This document shows, piece by piece, positions 1 to 8,492 of a stretch of 64,000 nt of DNA. Source of the DNA: Caulobacter sp. SL161 (GTDB lineage: Bacteria > Pseudomonadota > Alphaproteobacteria > Caulobacterales > Caulobacteraceae); NCBI RefSeq assembly GCF_026672375.1, contig NZ_JAPPRA010000001.1:496001-560000 (forward strand), read 5' to 3'. Below the pieces are notes generated by a model, which was given only the letters and a program-made list of their open reading frames with translations, was not told the DNA's origin and did no database searches. Both the position numbers and the translations under genes were made by a program. The first letter of the stretch is position 1. The number at the start of each line of letters is the position of its first letter.

Positions 1-333
1 GGCCACCTGGGTGACGCCCACGGCGGCCTCCGGAGGAACCAGGACCAGACTCGCCCTGTCCAGCGCCTTGTTCAGGCGCGGGCTGTTCCACTTCAGCTGA
101 TGCGGCAGCGGCGGGGCCGAGCCCAGGATGTAGAGCTTGGCGCCGTCCTTCTCGACCAGCCACACGGCCGGCCCGGGGGGCTTGGCCATGATCGTCAGCT
201 CGGCGACGACGGCGCTTTCGTCCGGCGCGGGGGCCTGGCCCAGGTCGACAGGCGTCGGAGGCGCGATCTGGGTCGGCGCGGGTCCGCTGAGGGCCAAGGT
301 CATGGCGAACGGAGCAAACTTGAGCGCGAACAT
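1..333 (-). CDS. TraB/GumN-like protein, N-terminal part
   Basis: Partial gene running off the left edge; 111 codons are visible from the ATG, preceded by a good AAGGAG ribosome site. A short hydrophobic N-terminus (residues 1-20) suggests export. From about residue 54 the sequence GPAVWLVEKDG followed by LYILGS resembles the start of the TraB/GumN (TIKI-like) domain, which normally reads W-x-v-x3-g-x-x-yl-fGTxHxLP. Here the segment after the strand is GSAPPLP (residues 71-77), so the His of the usual GxxH motif is missing. The family is a predicted metalloprotease fold. Assignment rests on the first 110 residues only. Confidence 0.6.
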   Translation of the reverse strand, partial: MFALKFAPFAMTLALSGPAPTQIAPPTPVDLGQAPAPDESAVVAELTIMAKPPGPAVWLVEKDGAKLYILGSAPPLPHQLKWNSPRLNKALDRASLVLVPPEAAVGVTQVA

Positions 334-455
334 CGATACTCCTTCAGCCCCTTTGCGTGATCTAACGTTTCTCACCGCCGACGAGAAGGTGCGCCAAAAG
401 GCGATGTTGGCGTCCGTTCGTGGACGCGTCGGGGTTTGGCGGCTAAACCTGCCCC

Positions 456-1304
456 ATGATCGGCGTCTTTGACTCTGGCGTGGGCGGCCTCTCGGTCCAC
501 CGCGCCCTCGTGCAACGTCTGCCCCAGGCGGACTTCACCTATCTGGCCGACCAGGCCAATGCGCCCTACGGCGTGCGCACCGGCGAGGACATCGTCGAGC
601 TGACCAAGGCCGGCTGCGTGCGCCTGTTCGAGCGGGGCGCCAACCTTGTGGTCCTGGCCTGCAACACCGCCTCGGCCATCGCCCTGCGCCGCCTGCAGCA
701 GACCTGGCTGCCCGGCTATCGCAAGGCGATCGGCCGTCCGGTCAACATCCTGGGCATCATCGTGCCGACCATCGAAAAGGCCACGGGCCTGCCCTGGGAG
801 CACGAGGCCGAGCGCCGCGGTGAGATGGTCCAGGCCCTGGACATCCTGGGCGTCTTCGCCACCCAGGCCACGGTGCGCTCGCGCGTCTACGAGATCGAGA
901 TCGACAAGCGCAAGCAGGACCTGGCGGTGTTCTCCGAGGCCTGCCCGGGCCTGGTCCCGCTGATCGAGGGCGACGCCAGCGTCGTCGAGATCGCCAAGGC
1001 GGTGGAGGGCCACGTCCAGGCGCTCAAGACCCGCATCGGCCGCCATCCCGACCGCGTCGTGCTGGGCTGCACCCACTACGAGATCATCGCCGACATCTTC
1101 CGCGCCGCCCTGCCGGCGGGAACCCCGCTGATCCAGCAGCCGGCGGCCACGGCTGAGGGCCTGGCCCTCTATCTGGAGCGCCACCCCGAATATGATCCGG
1201 GAACCGGCGCGAGCCGCGTGTTCCTGACGACCGGAACGCCCGGCCCACAAAACGGCCTGGTCCAGAGCTTCTGGGGCGCCCCGCTGGCGTTCGAGGCGGC
1301 TTAG
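456..1304 (+). CDS. murI: glutamate racemase
   Basis: Interconverts L- and D-glutamate to supply D-Glu for peptidoglycan precursors in the cytoplasm. 282 aa, normal for the family. The N-terminal GVFDSGVGGL motif is present (residues 3-12). The two catalytic cysteines are visible as ACNTAS (Cys69) and GCTHYE (Cys205), one in each half of the pseudo-symmetric Asp/Glu racemase fold. The start at MIGVFDS leaves no room for an N-terminal extension, as usual. It is divergent from the TraB-like gene, with a 122 bp shared upstream region, and is followed by a long non-coding stretch. Confidence 0.96.
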   Translation: MIGVFDSGVGGLSVHRALVQRLPQADFTYLADQANAPYGVRTGEDIVELTKAGCVRLFERGANLVVLACNTASAIALRRLQQTWLPGYRKAIGRPVNILGIIVPTIEKATGLPWEHEAERRGEMVQALDILGVFATQATVRSRVYEIEIDKRKQDLAVFSEACPGLVPLIEGDASVVEIAKAVEGHVQALKTRIGRHPDRVVLGCTHYEIIADIFRAALPAGTPLIQQPAATAEGLALYLERHPEYDPGTGASRVFLTTGTPGPQNGLVQSFWGAPLAFEAA

Positions 1305-1370
1305 GGCGCGAGCAGGTCCGCTTTCGGCGGCGATGGCGGAGACGGGTTTCGACCCTTGGCGGACACTCGG

Positions 1371-1487
1371 AAAATCCTCCCCCCAGAGGGGGAGGAGGCC
1401 GAAGGCCGGAGGGGGAAGTGCTGCCGAGCCGGCTTCTTCCCCCTCCGTCGGCTTCGCCGACACCTCCCCCGCTAGGGGGAGGATTTG
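1371..1487. repeat. palindromic intergenic repeat, copy 1
   Basis: Inverted pair of GC-rich stem-loops. The left half begins aaaatcctccccc and returns as gggggagg, followed by a short ggccgaaggcc-type hairpin and ggagggggaag. The right half is the inverse: cttccccctcc, gtcggcttcgccgac, acctccccc, gggggaggattt. The same layout recurs at 2184-2306, 30967-31083 and, degraded, at 33303-33414. All copies are intergenic. Confidence 0.8.
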
Positions 1488-2183
1488 GTCCCCATTCCAC
1501 CCTTGGGCGACATCCGGAACGTCCGATATCGGGCGATGCCGTCTAAGGGTTCAATGCGCCCCTGACGCGGGCCAACAGCAATTCCCCCCGCTCGATGGGC
1601 GAACAACGCCTCGGTGAATAGACATGTTTACGGGGATTGGCGGGCGTGAACGCTCGGAATTGGCGGGGCGGAAGTCAACAAAATCAACGCCTTCTCACTT
1701 TTACGCGCCAACTTATCCTCCGCGCTGGAGCCACCCCCATAATCATAGCCATCCCCGTCGCGGGGGAGGGCGTTTGGATCCGGCCCAATACGGCGGCGGG
1801 GCTAGGTTGAGCGGGGCCGCGTGGCCTCGAAGCGGTTTCGACCGGGGTCTGTTCGTTGGATAGATCCGGGACCTCGGAAGAAGCCGCAGAGAGGCGAGCG
1901 CGGAGCGACAGGGCGGTGATCGTACAAGCCGCCTATCGTGGATCGTCGGGCTGGACACGGATGTAGCCGCTCCAGTTGATCCGCGCCCGTCCGGGGGCTC
2001 CTGGGGTCCCGAGCTGAAAGACGCTCACGCCCCCCATCCTCACGGGCAAGAACAACCTGGCGGAGCGGAAGCGCGAGCCGAAACGCAAACAACACTCACG
2101 GTACTCCGGGTTCGCCCGGCCGCTCCGTCGCCTCCCCAACACCTTCAGCGGTCACGCCGCGTGAAGCGGCGGACGCGCGCCCC
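1488..2183. other. ~700 bp with no recognisable gene
   Basis: Between two copies of the palindromic repeat lies sequence in which short frames are open on both strands but none has a convincing ribosome site, domain or codon pattern. I looked for tmRNA, RNase P, SRP and tRNA signatures (T-loop GGTTCGANTCC, a tag reading frame) and found none that holds. A short GGTTTCGAC-like string near 1835 is not backed by a tag frame. It could hold an unrecognised RNA or a decayed gene. Confidence 0.5.
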
Positions 2184-2306
2184 AAAATCCTCCCCCAAGC
2201 GGGGGAGGGGTCGGCTCGAAGAGACGACGGAGGGGGAAGAGGCCGGTTCAGCAGGACTTCCCCCTCCGTCCGCTGCGCGGACACCTCCCCCGCTGGGGGG
2301 AGGATT
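2184..2306. repeat. palindromic intergenic repeat, copy 2
   Basis: Same architecture as the copy at 1371-1487: aaaatcctccccc, loop, gggggagg, then the inverted half cttccccctccgtc with an arm complementary to it, ending gggggaggatt. It lies in the ftsK upstream region, about 180 bp before the ftsK start. Confidence 0.8.
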
Positions 2307-2317
2307 GTTCACCCCGG

Positions 2318-2340
2318 CCCTTCCCCATCTAGGGGAAGGG
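2318..2340. terminator. isolated perfect hairpin before ftsK
   Basis: Nine-base perfect stem ccccttccc-type: CCCTTCCCC at 2318-2326, loop ATCTA, GGGGAAGGG at 2332-2340, followed by agaatttt. It could act as a terminator of plus-strand read-through or be a truncated relative of the neighbouring palindromic repeat. Confidence 0.4.
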
Positions 2341-2482
2341 AGAATTTTCTCGAACCCGCGACGTCATGACCGCCGTCCTAACGGACGTCGTAAACAGCCC
2401 TTAACGCTCTTCGGGCACAACATCGCGGTTCGACCCGCCTTGCATGGGTCCAAAGATACGACGGTTGAGTTCGGAGACTTTC

Positions 2483-4942
2483 ATGGCGCGAGCCGCGCGG
2501 CGATCCACGACGGAGCTCCTTTGGGATGCGATCCGTTATGGCTGGGCCCAGCCCTGGACGGCCCGGTTCCGGGGCGGGATCGTCACCGTCGTCGGGGCGG
2601 TGCTGCTGCTGGCCATCGCCACCTATAACGCCACCGATCCGAGCTTCAACGCCGTGACGGGCGAGCCCGCCCGCAATGCGCTGGGTGGCCTGGGCGCGGC
2701 GATTTCCGACATCCTGATGCAGTCTCTGGGCCTGTCGGCTTGGGGCATCGCGCTGCTGATGCTGGTGTTCGGCGTCACCCGGGTGGCCCAGGCCGACCCG
2801 GACGCCGAGCGCAAGGACCTGCGCCAGCGGGCGCTGGTCGGCGCGCTGGGCCTCTTGGCGCTGTCGGCCGTGCTGGCCGCGCCGCCGCCGCCGGCCATCT
2901 GGCAGCTGGAGAAGGGCCTGGGCGGCTTCTGGGGCGACTCCCTGCTGCATATGGTCGCCGCCGTCCTGAGCTTCGCCCACATCCCCGGCGCGACCATCAT
3001 CTCGGCCATCCTGTTCGGCGTCGCCGCCATCGCCGCGCTCGGCTTCGCCATCGGCGTGCGTGAGGTCAACCCCGACGCCATCCACGCCGCCGTCAGCAAC
3101 GCCCTGCAAGCCCGCGCACGTCCTGAGCCGGAACCTGAACCCGCACCCGTAGCCAAGCCTGTCCGCGCCAGACGCGAAAAGGCCGAACCCGCGGCCCCGC
3201 GAGCCGGTCGCCTGCCCCCGCTGGAGGCCGACGACGACGAAACCCCGATCGCGGCGTCACAACCGGCCGCCGCGCAGCGCGCCTACACCCCGCCTCCCGT
3301 GGCCCAGGACGACGAAGACGACTTCGAAGACAGCAAGGACGCCCGGCCCATGGCCATCGCCAAGCCCAAGGGGACCGTGAAGGAGTCTGGTCGCGAGCAG
3401 CGCGAACAGCAGAAGGCGTTCGACTTCGAGGAAGACGCCGGCTTCCAGCTGCCCGAGTTGGCCATGCTGGCCAAGTCCAAGCCGCGTTCGTCCGAGGTGG
3501 ACGCTGCGGCCCTGCGCCAGAACGCCCGCCTGCTGGAAAGCGTGCTGGCCGAGTTCGGCGTCAAGGGTCAGATCGACCAGATCCGCCCCGGCCCTGTGGT
3601 CACCATGTACGAGCTGGTGCCCGCGCCGGGCGTCAAGACCGCCCGCGTCGTTGCGCTCGCCGATGACATCGCCCGCTCGATGAGCGTGATCTCGTGCCGC
3701 GTCGCCGTGGCCCAGGGCCGCAACGCCATCGGCATCGAGATGCCCAACCAGCGGCGCGAGACCGTCTATCTGCGCGACCTGCTCTCCAGCGCCGACTACG
3801 AGAAGGCCAGCCAGATCCTGCCCATGGCGCTGGGCGAAACGATCGGCGGCGAGCCGTATATCGCCGACCTCGCCAAGATGCCCCACTTGCTGATCGCCGG
3901 CACCACCGGCTCGGGCAAGTCGGTCGGCGTCAACGCCATGATCCTGTCGATCCTGTACAAGCTGCCGCCCGAGAAGTGCCGCTTCATCATGGTCGATCCC
4001 AAGATGCTGGAGCTGAGCGTCTACGACGGCATCCCGCACCTCCTGGCCCCCGTCGTGACCGATCCGAAGAAGGCCGTCGTGGCCCTGAAGTGGACCGTCC
4101 GCGAGATGGAGGACCGTTATCGCCGCATGTCCAAGATCGGCGTGCGCAACATCGGCGGCTATAACGAAAAGGCCAACGAAGCCGCCGCCAAGGGCGAGCA
4201 CTTCGAGCGCACCGTCCAGACGGGCTTCGACGACGCCGGCCGTCCGATCTACGAGACCGAGCAGATCCGCCCCGAGCCGATGCCCTATCTCGTCGTGGTC
4301 ATCGACGAGGTCGCCGACCTGATGATGGTGGCCGGCAAGGACATCGAAGGCGCCGTGCAGCGTCTGGCCCAGATGGCGCGCGCCGCCGGCATCCACCTGA
4401 TCATGGCCACCCAGCGCCCGTCAGTCGACGTCATCACCGGCACCATCAAGGCCAACTTCCCGACCCGGATCAGCTTCCAGGTCACCAGCAAGATCGACGC
4501 CCGCACCATCCTGGGCGAGCAGGGCGCCGAGCAGCTGCTGGGCCAGGGCGACATGCTCTACATGGCCGGCGGCGGGCGTATCACCCGCCTGCACGGTCCG
4601 TTTGTGTCGGACGGCGAGGTCGAGGCGGTGGCCAAGTTCCTGCGCGACCAGGGCATTCCGCAGTATCTCGACGAGGTCACCGCCGGCGGCGACGAGGAAC
4701 AGGAAGAAGCCATCGAGGGCGCGTTCTCGGGCGAGGGCGGGGCCAACGACCTCTACGACCACGCCGTGGCCGTGGTCACCCGCGACCGCAAGGCCTCGAC
4801 CAGCTACATCCAGCGCCGCCTGCAGATCGGCTACAACCGCGCCGCCTCGCTGATGGAGCGGATGGAGAAGGAGGGCGTCGTCGGGGCCGCCAACCACGCC
4901 GGCAAGCGCGAGATCCTCGCGCCGCCGCCGCCACCGCTCTAG
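2483..4942 (+). CDS. ftsK: DNA translocase FtsK
   Basis: Septal, membrane-anchored motor that pumps DNA toward dif and activates XerCD during division. An ATG lies at 2444, but the ATG at 2483 has a GGAG site 8-10 nt upstream and the earlier one has none, so I use 2483 (819 aa). Hydrophobic segments lie in the first ~200 residues, then a Pro/Ala/Glu-rich linker of about 150 residues. The motor follows: Walker A GTTGSGKS with Lys479, Walker [11 protein letters not shown] near residue 605, and the Fts[13 protein letters not shown] region. A C-terminal winged-helix gamma domain ([14 protein letters not shown] onward) reads polar KOPS-type sequences. Confidence 0.97.
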   Translation: MARAARRSTTELLWDAIRYGWAQPWTARFRGGIVTVVGAVLLLAIATYNATDPSFNAVTGEPARNALGGLGAAISDILMQSLGLSAWGIALLMLVFGVTRVAQADPDAERKDLRQRALVGALGLLALSAVLAAPPPPAIWQLEKGLGGFWGDSLLHMVAAVLSFAHIPGATIISAILFGVAAIAALGFAIGVREVNPDAIHAAVSNALQARARPEPEPEPAPVAKPVRARREKAEPAAPRAGRLPPLEADDDETPIAASQPAAAQRAYTPPPVAQDDEDDFEDSKDARPMAIAKPKGTVKESGREQREQQKAFDFEEDAGFQLPELAMLAKSKPRSSEVDAAALRQNARLLESVLAEFGVKGQIDQIRPGPVVTMYELVPAPGVKTARVVALADDIARSMSVISCRVAVAQGRNAIGIEMPNQRRETVYLRDLLSSADYEKASQILPMALGETIGGEPYIADLAKMPHLLIAGTTGSGKSVGVNAMILSILYKLPPEKCRFIMVDPKMLELSVYDGIPHLLAPVVTDPKKAVVALKWTVREMEDRYRRMSKIGVRNIGGYNEKANEAAAKGEHFERTVQTGFDDAGRPIYETEQIRPEPMPYLVVVIDEVADLMMVAGKDIEGAVQRLAQMARAAGIHLIMATQRPSVDVITGTIKANFPTRISFQVTSKIDARTILGEQGAEQLLGQGDMLYMAGGGRITRLHGPFVSDGEVEAVAKFLRDQGIPQYLDEVTAGGDEEQEEAIEGAFSGEGGANDLYDHAVAVVTRDRKASTSYIQRRLQIGYNRAASLMERMEKEGVVGAANHAGKREILAPPPPPL

Positions 4943-5065
4943 GCAACCGCAGATGCGGCTACGGCGTTTCGGACGCTCCCAACCTGAACGCGGCTTCATC
5001 GCGCCGCCGGAAAATGGCCTTGCGACGGCCTTCGCGGCGGCCAAGGTAGCGGCTAAGGAGTCCAG

Positions 5066-5725
5066 ATGACCACGCGCCGTATCCTGCTGGCGGCCGGCCT
5101 CGCCGCCGCCCTCGCCTCGCCCGCCCTGATCACGCCCGCCTGGGCCCAGAGCTCGACTGCGCCGGTTCCGGCCAAGCTGTCCGCCGAACAGAAGGCCCTG
5201 CTGGACAAGGCCACCGCCTACATTCAGGGCCTGTCCTCGGCCAAGGGTCGCTTCGTGCAGACTGATCAGCGCGGAACCCAGACGCAAGGGACCTTCTATC
5301 TGCAGCGTCCCGGCAAGGCGCGGTTCGCCTATGACCCGCCGGCGGGGCTGCTGGTCGTCAGCAACGGCGCCAACGTCAACATCTTCGACAGCCGCCTAAA
5401 GACCTATGAGAGTTATCCGCTCAGCAAGACGCCGCTGAACCTCTTGCTAGCCCGCGAGGTTCGCCTGGATCGCGGCGTGGTGATCACCGATGTCCGCCCG
5501 CTGGCCGATGGGTTCACGATCGTGGCCCAGGACGCCAAGCGCCAGGCGCTGGGCAAGATCTCGATGGACTTCTCCAATGGTCCCGTCGGCCTGATGGGCT
5601 GGACGGTCACAGACATCAAAGGCGGCCAGATCCGCGTGCGCCTCAGCGACTTCGCCGAGACGGCGGATCTCGACTCCAAGCTGTTCGTCCTAACCGATCC
5701 TCGTCGCAAGGTCGGTAAACCCTAG
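5066..5725 (+). CDS. lolA: periplasmic lipoprotein carrier LolA
   Basis: Ferries outer-membrane lipoproteins from the LolCDE transporter across the periplasm. 219 aa with a typical signal peptide (two Arg, then an Ala/Leu core) ending PAWA before Gln28. The mature part matches LolA in layout: a KGRFVQTDQRGTQTQGTFYL strand region, RPGKARFAYDPPAG and SRLKTYESYPLSKTPL. The ATG follows an AAGGAG site at optimal spacing. It is separated from ftsK by about 120 bp. LolA after FtsK is also the order in other proteobacteria. Confidence 0.93.
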   Translation: MTTRRILLAAGLAAALASPALITPAWAQSSTAPVPAKLSAEQKALLDKATAYIQGLSSAKGRFVQTDQRGTQTQGTFYLQRPGKARFAYDPPAGLLVVSNGANVNIFDSRLKTYESYPLSKTPLNLLLAREVRLDRGVVITDVRPLADGFTIVAQDAKRQALGKISMDFSNGPVGLMGWTVTDIKGGQIRVRLSDFAETADLDSKLFVLTDPRRKVGKP

Positions 5726-5735
5726 GTTGGCGACT

Positions 5736-5752
5736 TTGTGACATTCTCACAA
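5736..5752. promoter_or_regulatory. perfect dyad, possible operator
   Basis: TTGTGA-CATTC-TCACAA, a perfect 6-bp inverted repeat with a 5-nt centre, just after the lolA stop and 26 bp upstream of the -35-like element at 5779. TGTGA/TCACA half-sites resemble those of CRP/FNR-superfamily regulators, but the usual CRP spacing is 6, so the binding protein cannot be named. It could instead be a weak lolA terminator stem, although no T-run follows. Confidence 0.4.
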
Positions 5753-5778
5753 CAGGCAAGAATCAACAGCCGGATCGC

Positions 5779-5808
5779 TTGACTAAAAATTAGGACGTGG
5801 CATATTTA
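5779..5808 (+). promoter_or_regulatory. sigma-70-like promoter of the short transcript before xth
   Basis: TTGACT at 5779-5784. Downstream are two overlapping -10 choices: CATATT at 5801-5806 (16-bp spacer) or TATTTA at 5803-5808 (18-bp spacer). The surrounding DNA is unusually A+T-rich for this genome. Transcription would start around 5811-5815, giving an RNA of about 120 nt up to the terminator at 5898-5933. Confidence 0.5.
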
Positions 5809-5814
5809 ACACGC

Positions 5815-5892
5815 ATGGCGATGGGCGACCGACCCGCTCCTCGCAAACCGTGCCGGAACCTATCCCCTCCCGGCGGCGGCATGAGAGACTAG
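5815..5892 (+). CDS. 25-codon mini-ORF (leader peptide or sRNA body)
   Basis: ATG GCG ATG GGC begins only a few bases after the predicted transcription start and runs 25 codons to TAG at 5890-5892, with the terminator stem starting 6 nt later. The peptide is Pro/Arg/Gly-rich and has no recognisable domain. There is no Shine-Dalgarno sequence, so translation would have to be leaderless, which is common in Caulobacter. The alternative is a non-coding RNA of about 120 nt in which the ORF is incidental. Confidence 0.3.
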   Translation: MAMGDRPAPRKPCRNLSPPGGGMRD

Positions 5893-5897
5893 ACTTT

Positions 5898-5933
5898 CGC
5901 CCAGATGCTCGACGCATCTGGGCGTTTTTCTTT
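5898..5933 (+). terminator. intrinsic terminator upstream of xth
   Basis: Perfect 11-bp stem CGCCCAGATGC / GCATCTGGGCG (5898-5908 and 5914-5924) with loop TCGAC, followed by TTTTTCTTT. Being 172 bp past the lolA stop and 33 bp before the xth start, it appears to end the short transcript from the promoter at 5779. It could also attenuate read-through into xth. Confidence 0.85.
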
Positions 5934-5965
5934 CCGGTCCCCAAAAACCGCGATAGAGCGAGGCC

Positions 5966-6772
5966 ATGCGCCTCCGTATCGCCACCTGGAACGTCAACTC
6001 CGTCCGCCTCCGCGCCGAGCAGGCCGCCCGCTTCGTCGATGAGCAGGCCCCGGACGTGCTCTGCATGCAGGAGATCAAGTGCCAGGAGGGCGAGTTCCCG
6101 CGGGAAGCGTTCGAGGCGATGGGCTTGCCGCACCTGAAGATCGCAGGCCAGAAAGGCTGGCATGGCGTCGCCATCGCCTCGCGCCTGCCGATCGAGGATG
6201 TTCCCACCCTGATGACCTGCCGCGAGGGCCACGCCCGCTGTGTGGCGGTCAAGGTGGCCGGAGTCGAGATCCAGAACTTCTACATTCCGGCCGGCGGGGA
6301 CACGCCCGATCGGATCGGCAATCCGAAGTTCGACCACAAGCTCGATTTCTACGAGACCCTGACCGCCGCCCTGAAAAGGCGTGACCCCAAGGCTCCGCTG
6401 ATCGTTACCGGCGACCTCAATATCGCGCCGGGCGAGCATGACGTCTGGAGCCACCGCCAGATGCTGAAGGTGGTCAGCCATACGCCGCCAGAGCTGGAAG
6501 CCTTCGACGCATTGATCAAGTCGATGGACCTCTTGGACCTGCCGCGCCTGGCGACGCCGGAGCCGCAGAAACTGTTTTCCTGGTGGAGCTACCGCGCCGC
6601 CGACTTCCGCAAGTCCAACCGCGGCCTGCGCCTGGACCACATCCTGGCCAGCCCCGGCCTGCGCGATGCGGCGATCCTTGATGGCAAGGTCTCCTCGCGA
6701 GTCCACGATGACGTGCGCGAATGGGAGCGCCCCAGCGATCACGCGCCGGTCACGGCCGACCTGAAGGTCTGA
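5966..6772 (+). CDS. xth: exodeoxyribonuclease III
   Basis: AP endonuclease and 3'-5' exonuclease of base-excision repair. 268 aa, the ExoIII length. Metal and catalytic motifs are in order: ATWNVNS near the N-terminus, LCMQEIKC with Glu36, GDLNIAP with Asp150/Asn152, SWWSYR, LRLDHILAS, and the terminal SDHAP with Asp258/His259. It lies directly downstream of a strong terminator and is convergent with mutM, another base-excision repair gene, 12 bp away. Confidence 0.96.
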   Translation: MRLRIATWNVNSVRLRAEQAARFVDEQAPDVLCMQEIKCQEGEFPREAFEAMGLPHLKIAGQKGWHGVAIASRLPIEDVPTLMTCREGHARCVAVKVAGVEIQNFYIPAGGDTPDRIGNPKFDHKLDFYETLTAALKRRDPKAPLIVTGDLNIAPGEHDVWSHRQMLKVVSHTPPELEAFDALIKSMDLLDLPRLATPEPQKLFSWWSYRAADFRKSNRGLRLDHILASPGLRDAAILDGKVSSRVHDDVREWERPSDHAPVTADLKV

Positions 6773-6784
6773 GGCGATGGACGC

Positions 6785-7648
6785 TCAGACCTGACAGACC
6801 GGACAGAAGAAGGTTGAACGTCCCGCCTGGACCTCCCGGGCGATCACGCCCTTGCAGCCAGATGTCGGGCACGGCTCTCCCTCGCGGTCGTAGACGCGGA
6901 ACCGATGCTGGAAATAGCCCAGCGCGCCATCAGCGGCGGCGAAGTCCTTCAGCGTCGAGCCCCCGACCTCGACCGCCTCCGCCAGAACGTCCTTGATCGC
7001 GGCGGTGAGCGGAGTCAGCCGCTTCTTCGCGATGTTTCCAGACGGCTTGAAGGGCGAGATGCCGGACCGGTGCAGGGCTTCACAGACATAGATGTTGCCC
7101 AGGCCGGCGACCGTGCGCTGGTCCAGAAGCAGGGTCTTGGGCCCCTGCTTGCGGTTGGCGAAGGCCTTTTCCAGCGTGCGGGCGTCGAAATCCCCGCCCA
7201 GCGGCTCGGGGCCCATGGCGGCGAACCAGGCATGGTGGCTGACGCGATCTGTCGGGATCAGGTCCATGAAGCCGAAGCGGCGCGGGTCGAAATAGGTGAC
7301 CGTCGCGCCGTCCTCGGTCTGGAACACGACATGGGCATGCTTGTCGTCAGGCGTGACCTCGCGGGCGAAATCGCCGGGCCGCACGGTCCCCTCGGGCGCG
7401 GCGATCTCGAAGCGGCCGGTCATGCCCAGGTGCATCACAAGGGTGTCGCCCCGATCAAGCGGAGCCAGGATGTACTTGGCGCGGCGATCCAGCCGCAGGA
7501 TCCGCGCCCCCGTCAGCCGCTGCACGAAGCCGTCGGGCAGCGGGAAGCGCAGGTCGGGCCGGTTGGCGCGGACGCTGGAAAGACGCGCCCCGGACAGGAC
7601 GGGTTCCAGGCCTCGACGGACGGTCTCGACTTCGGGCAATTCGGGCAC
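6785..7648 (-). CDS. mutM: formamidopyrimidine-DNA glycosylase
   Basis: Removes 8-oxoguanine and FaPy lesions, with AP-lyase activity. The start is the GTG at 7648, because Pro2 must follow the initiator to act as the catalytic amine (PELPEVETVRRGLEP), giving 287 aa. Longer in-frame options upstream run into ubiE and are not supported. The helix-2-turn-helix region (LDQRTVAGLGNIYVCEALH) and a C-terminal zinc finger (CPTSGC ... CPVC) are intact. It is divergent from ubiE across about 80 bp. Confidence 0.95.
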   Translation of the reverse strand: MPELPEVETVRRGLEPVLSGARLSSVRANRPDLRFPLPDGFVQRLTGARILRLDRRAKYILAPLDRGDTLVMHLGMTGRFEIAAPEGTVRPGDFAREVTPDDKHAHVVFQTEDGATVTYFDPRRFGFMDLIPTDRVSHHAWFAAMGPEPLGGDFDARTLEKAFANRKQGPKTLLLDQRTVAGLGNIYVCEALHRSGISPFKPSGNIAKKRLTPLTAAIKDVLAEAVEVGGSTLKDFAAADGALGYFQHRFRVYDREGEPCPTSGCKGVIAREVQAGRSTFFCPVCQV

Positions 7649-7729
7649 GGGGGACCTTCGGCGGATGACGGCGCGCGTGTCGCGGGCTAATAGCGAACCT
7701 ACATACAGAAAGTCCGGCCCAAAGACGTC

Positions 7730-8488
7730 ATGAGCAACACCTCCGCCAGCTTCGGTTTCAAGGATGTCGACGCCTCGCTGAAGGCGGGCCTGGTGCGCGG
7801 GGTCTTCGACCGCGTCGCCAAGAACTACGACATCATGAACGACCTGATGAGCGGCGGCGTCCACCGGCTATGGAAGGACGCGGTGGCTGCGCGTCTCAAT
7901 CCGCAACCCGGCGAGGTGATCATCGACTGCGCCGGCGGCACCGGTGATATGGCGCGGCGCTTCGCCAAGATGGCGCGCAAGGCCCAGGAACGCCGGGGCG
8001 GCCCCGACGCGACGATCAACATCGTCGACTACAACGCCGAGATGATCATAGCCGGCATTGAGCGCGGCGGCGAACCGGAGATCACCTGGACCGTCGGCGA
8101 CGCCCAGCGCCTGCCGCTGCCGGACGCCTATGCCGACGCCTATGTGATCTCGTTCGGCATCCGCAACGTGACCGACATTAACGCGGCCCTGCGCGAAGCC
8201 CGGCGCGTGCTCAAGCCGGGCGGCCGGTTCCTGTGCCTGGAATTCTCGCGGCCGGTCACCGAGCCTTTGGCCAAGGCCTATGACGCCTACAGCTTCAAGG
8301 TCATTCCGCAGGTCGGCGAGTGGGTCGCCAAGGACCGCGAGGCCTACCAGTACCTGGTGGAGAGCATCCGGCGCTTCCCCGATCAGCGGACCTTCGCGGG
8401 CATGATCGAGGCCGCCGGGTTCAAACGCGTGACCTTCACCAACTTCACCGGCGGCGTCGCGGCCCTTCACCAGGGCTGGGCGATCTAG
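7730..8488 (+). CDS. ubiE: ubiquinone biosynthesis C-methyltransferase
   Basis: SAM-dependent C-methylation of 2-polyprenyl-6-methoxy-1,4-benzoquinol. 252 aa. The SAM-binding glycine motif [13 protein letters not shown] is at about residue 64. UbiE signatures are visible: the [20 protein letters not shown] region near residue 25, FGIRNVTD, and the C-terminal [15 protein letters not shown] stretch. It is followed 4 bp later by ubiB, so the two are probably cotranscribed. Confidence 0.95.
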   Translation: MSNTSASFGFKDVDASLKAGLVRGVFDRVAKNYDIMNDLMSGGVHRLWKDAVAARLNPQPGEVIIDCAGGTGDMARRFAKMARKAQERRGGPDATINIVDYNAEMIIAGIERGGEPEITWTVGDAQRLPLPDAYADAYVISFGIRNVTDINAALREARRVLKPGGRFLCLEFSRPVTEPLAKAYDAYSFKVIPQVGEWVAKDREAYQYLVESIRRFPDQRTFAGMIEAAGFKRVTFTNFTGGVAALHQGWAI

Positions 8489-8492
8489 GATC

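Noticed and set aside
1800-2100. Possible tmRNA (two-piece) because of a GGTTTCGACCGG string
   Set aside because: No tag-peptide reading frame, no CCA-bearing acceptor piece and no T-arm partner on either strand.
2400-2420. CtrA site upstream of ftsK (TTAACG near 2401)
   Set aside because: Only one half-site; no second TTAA at the required 7-bp spacing.
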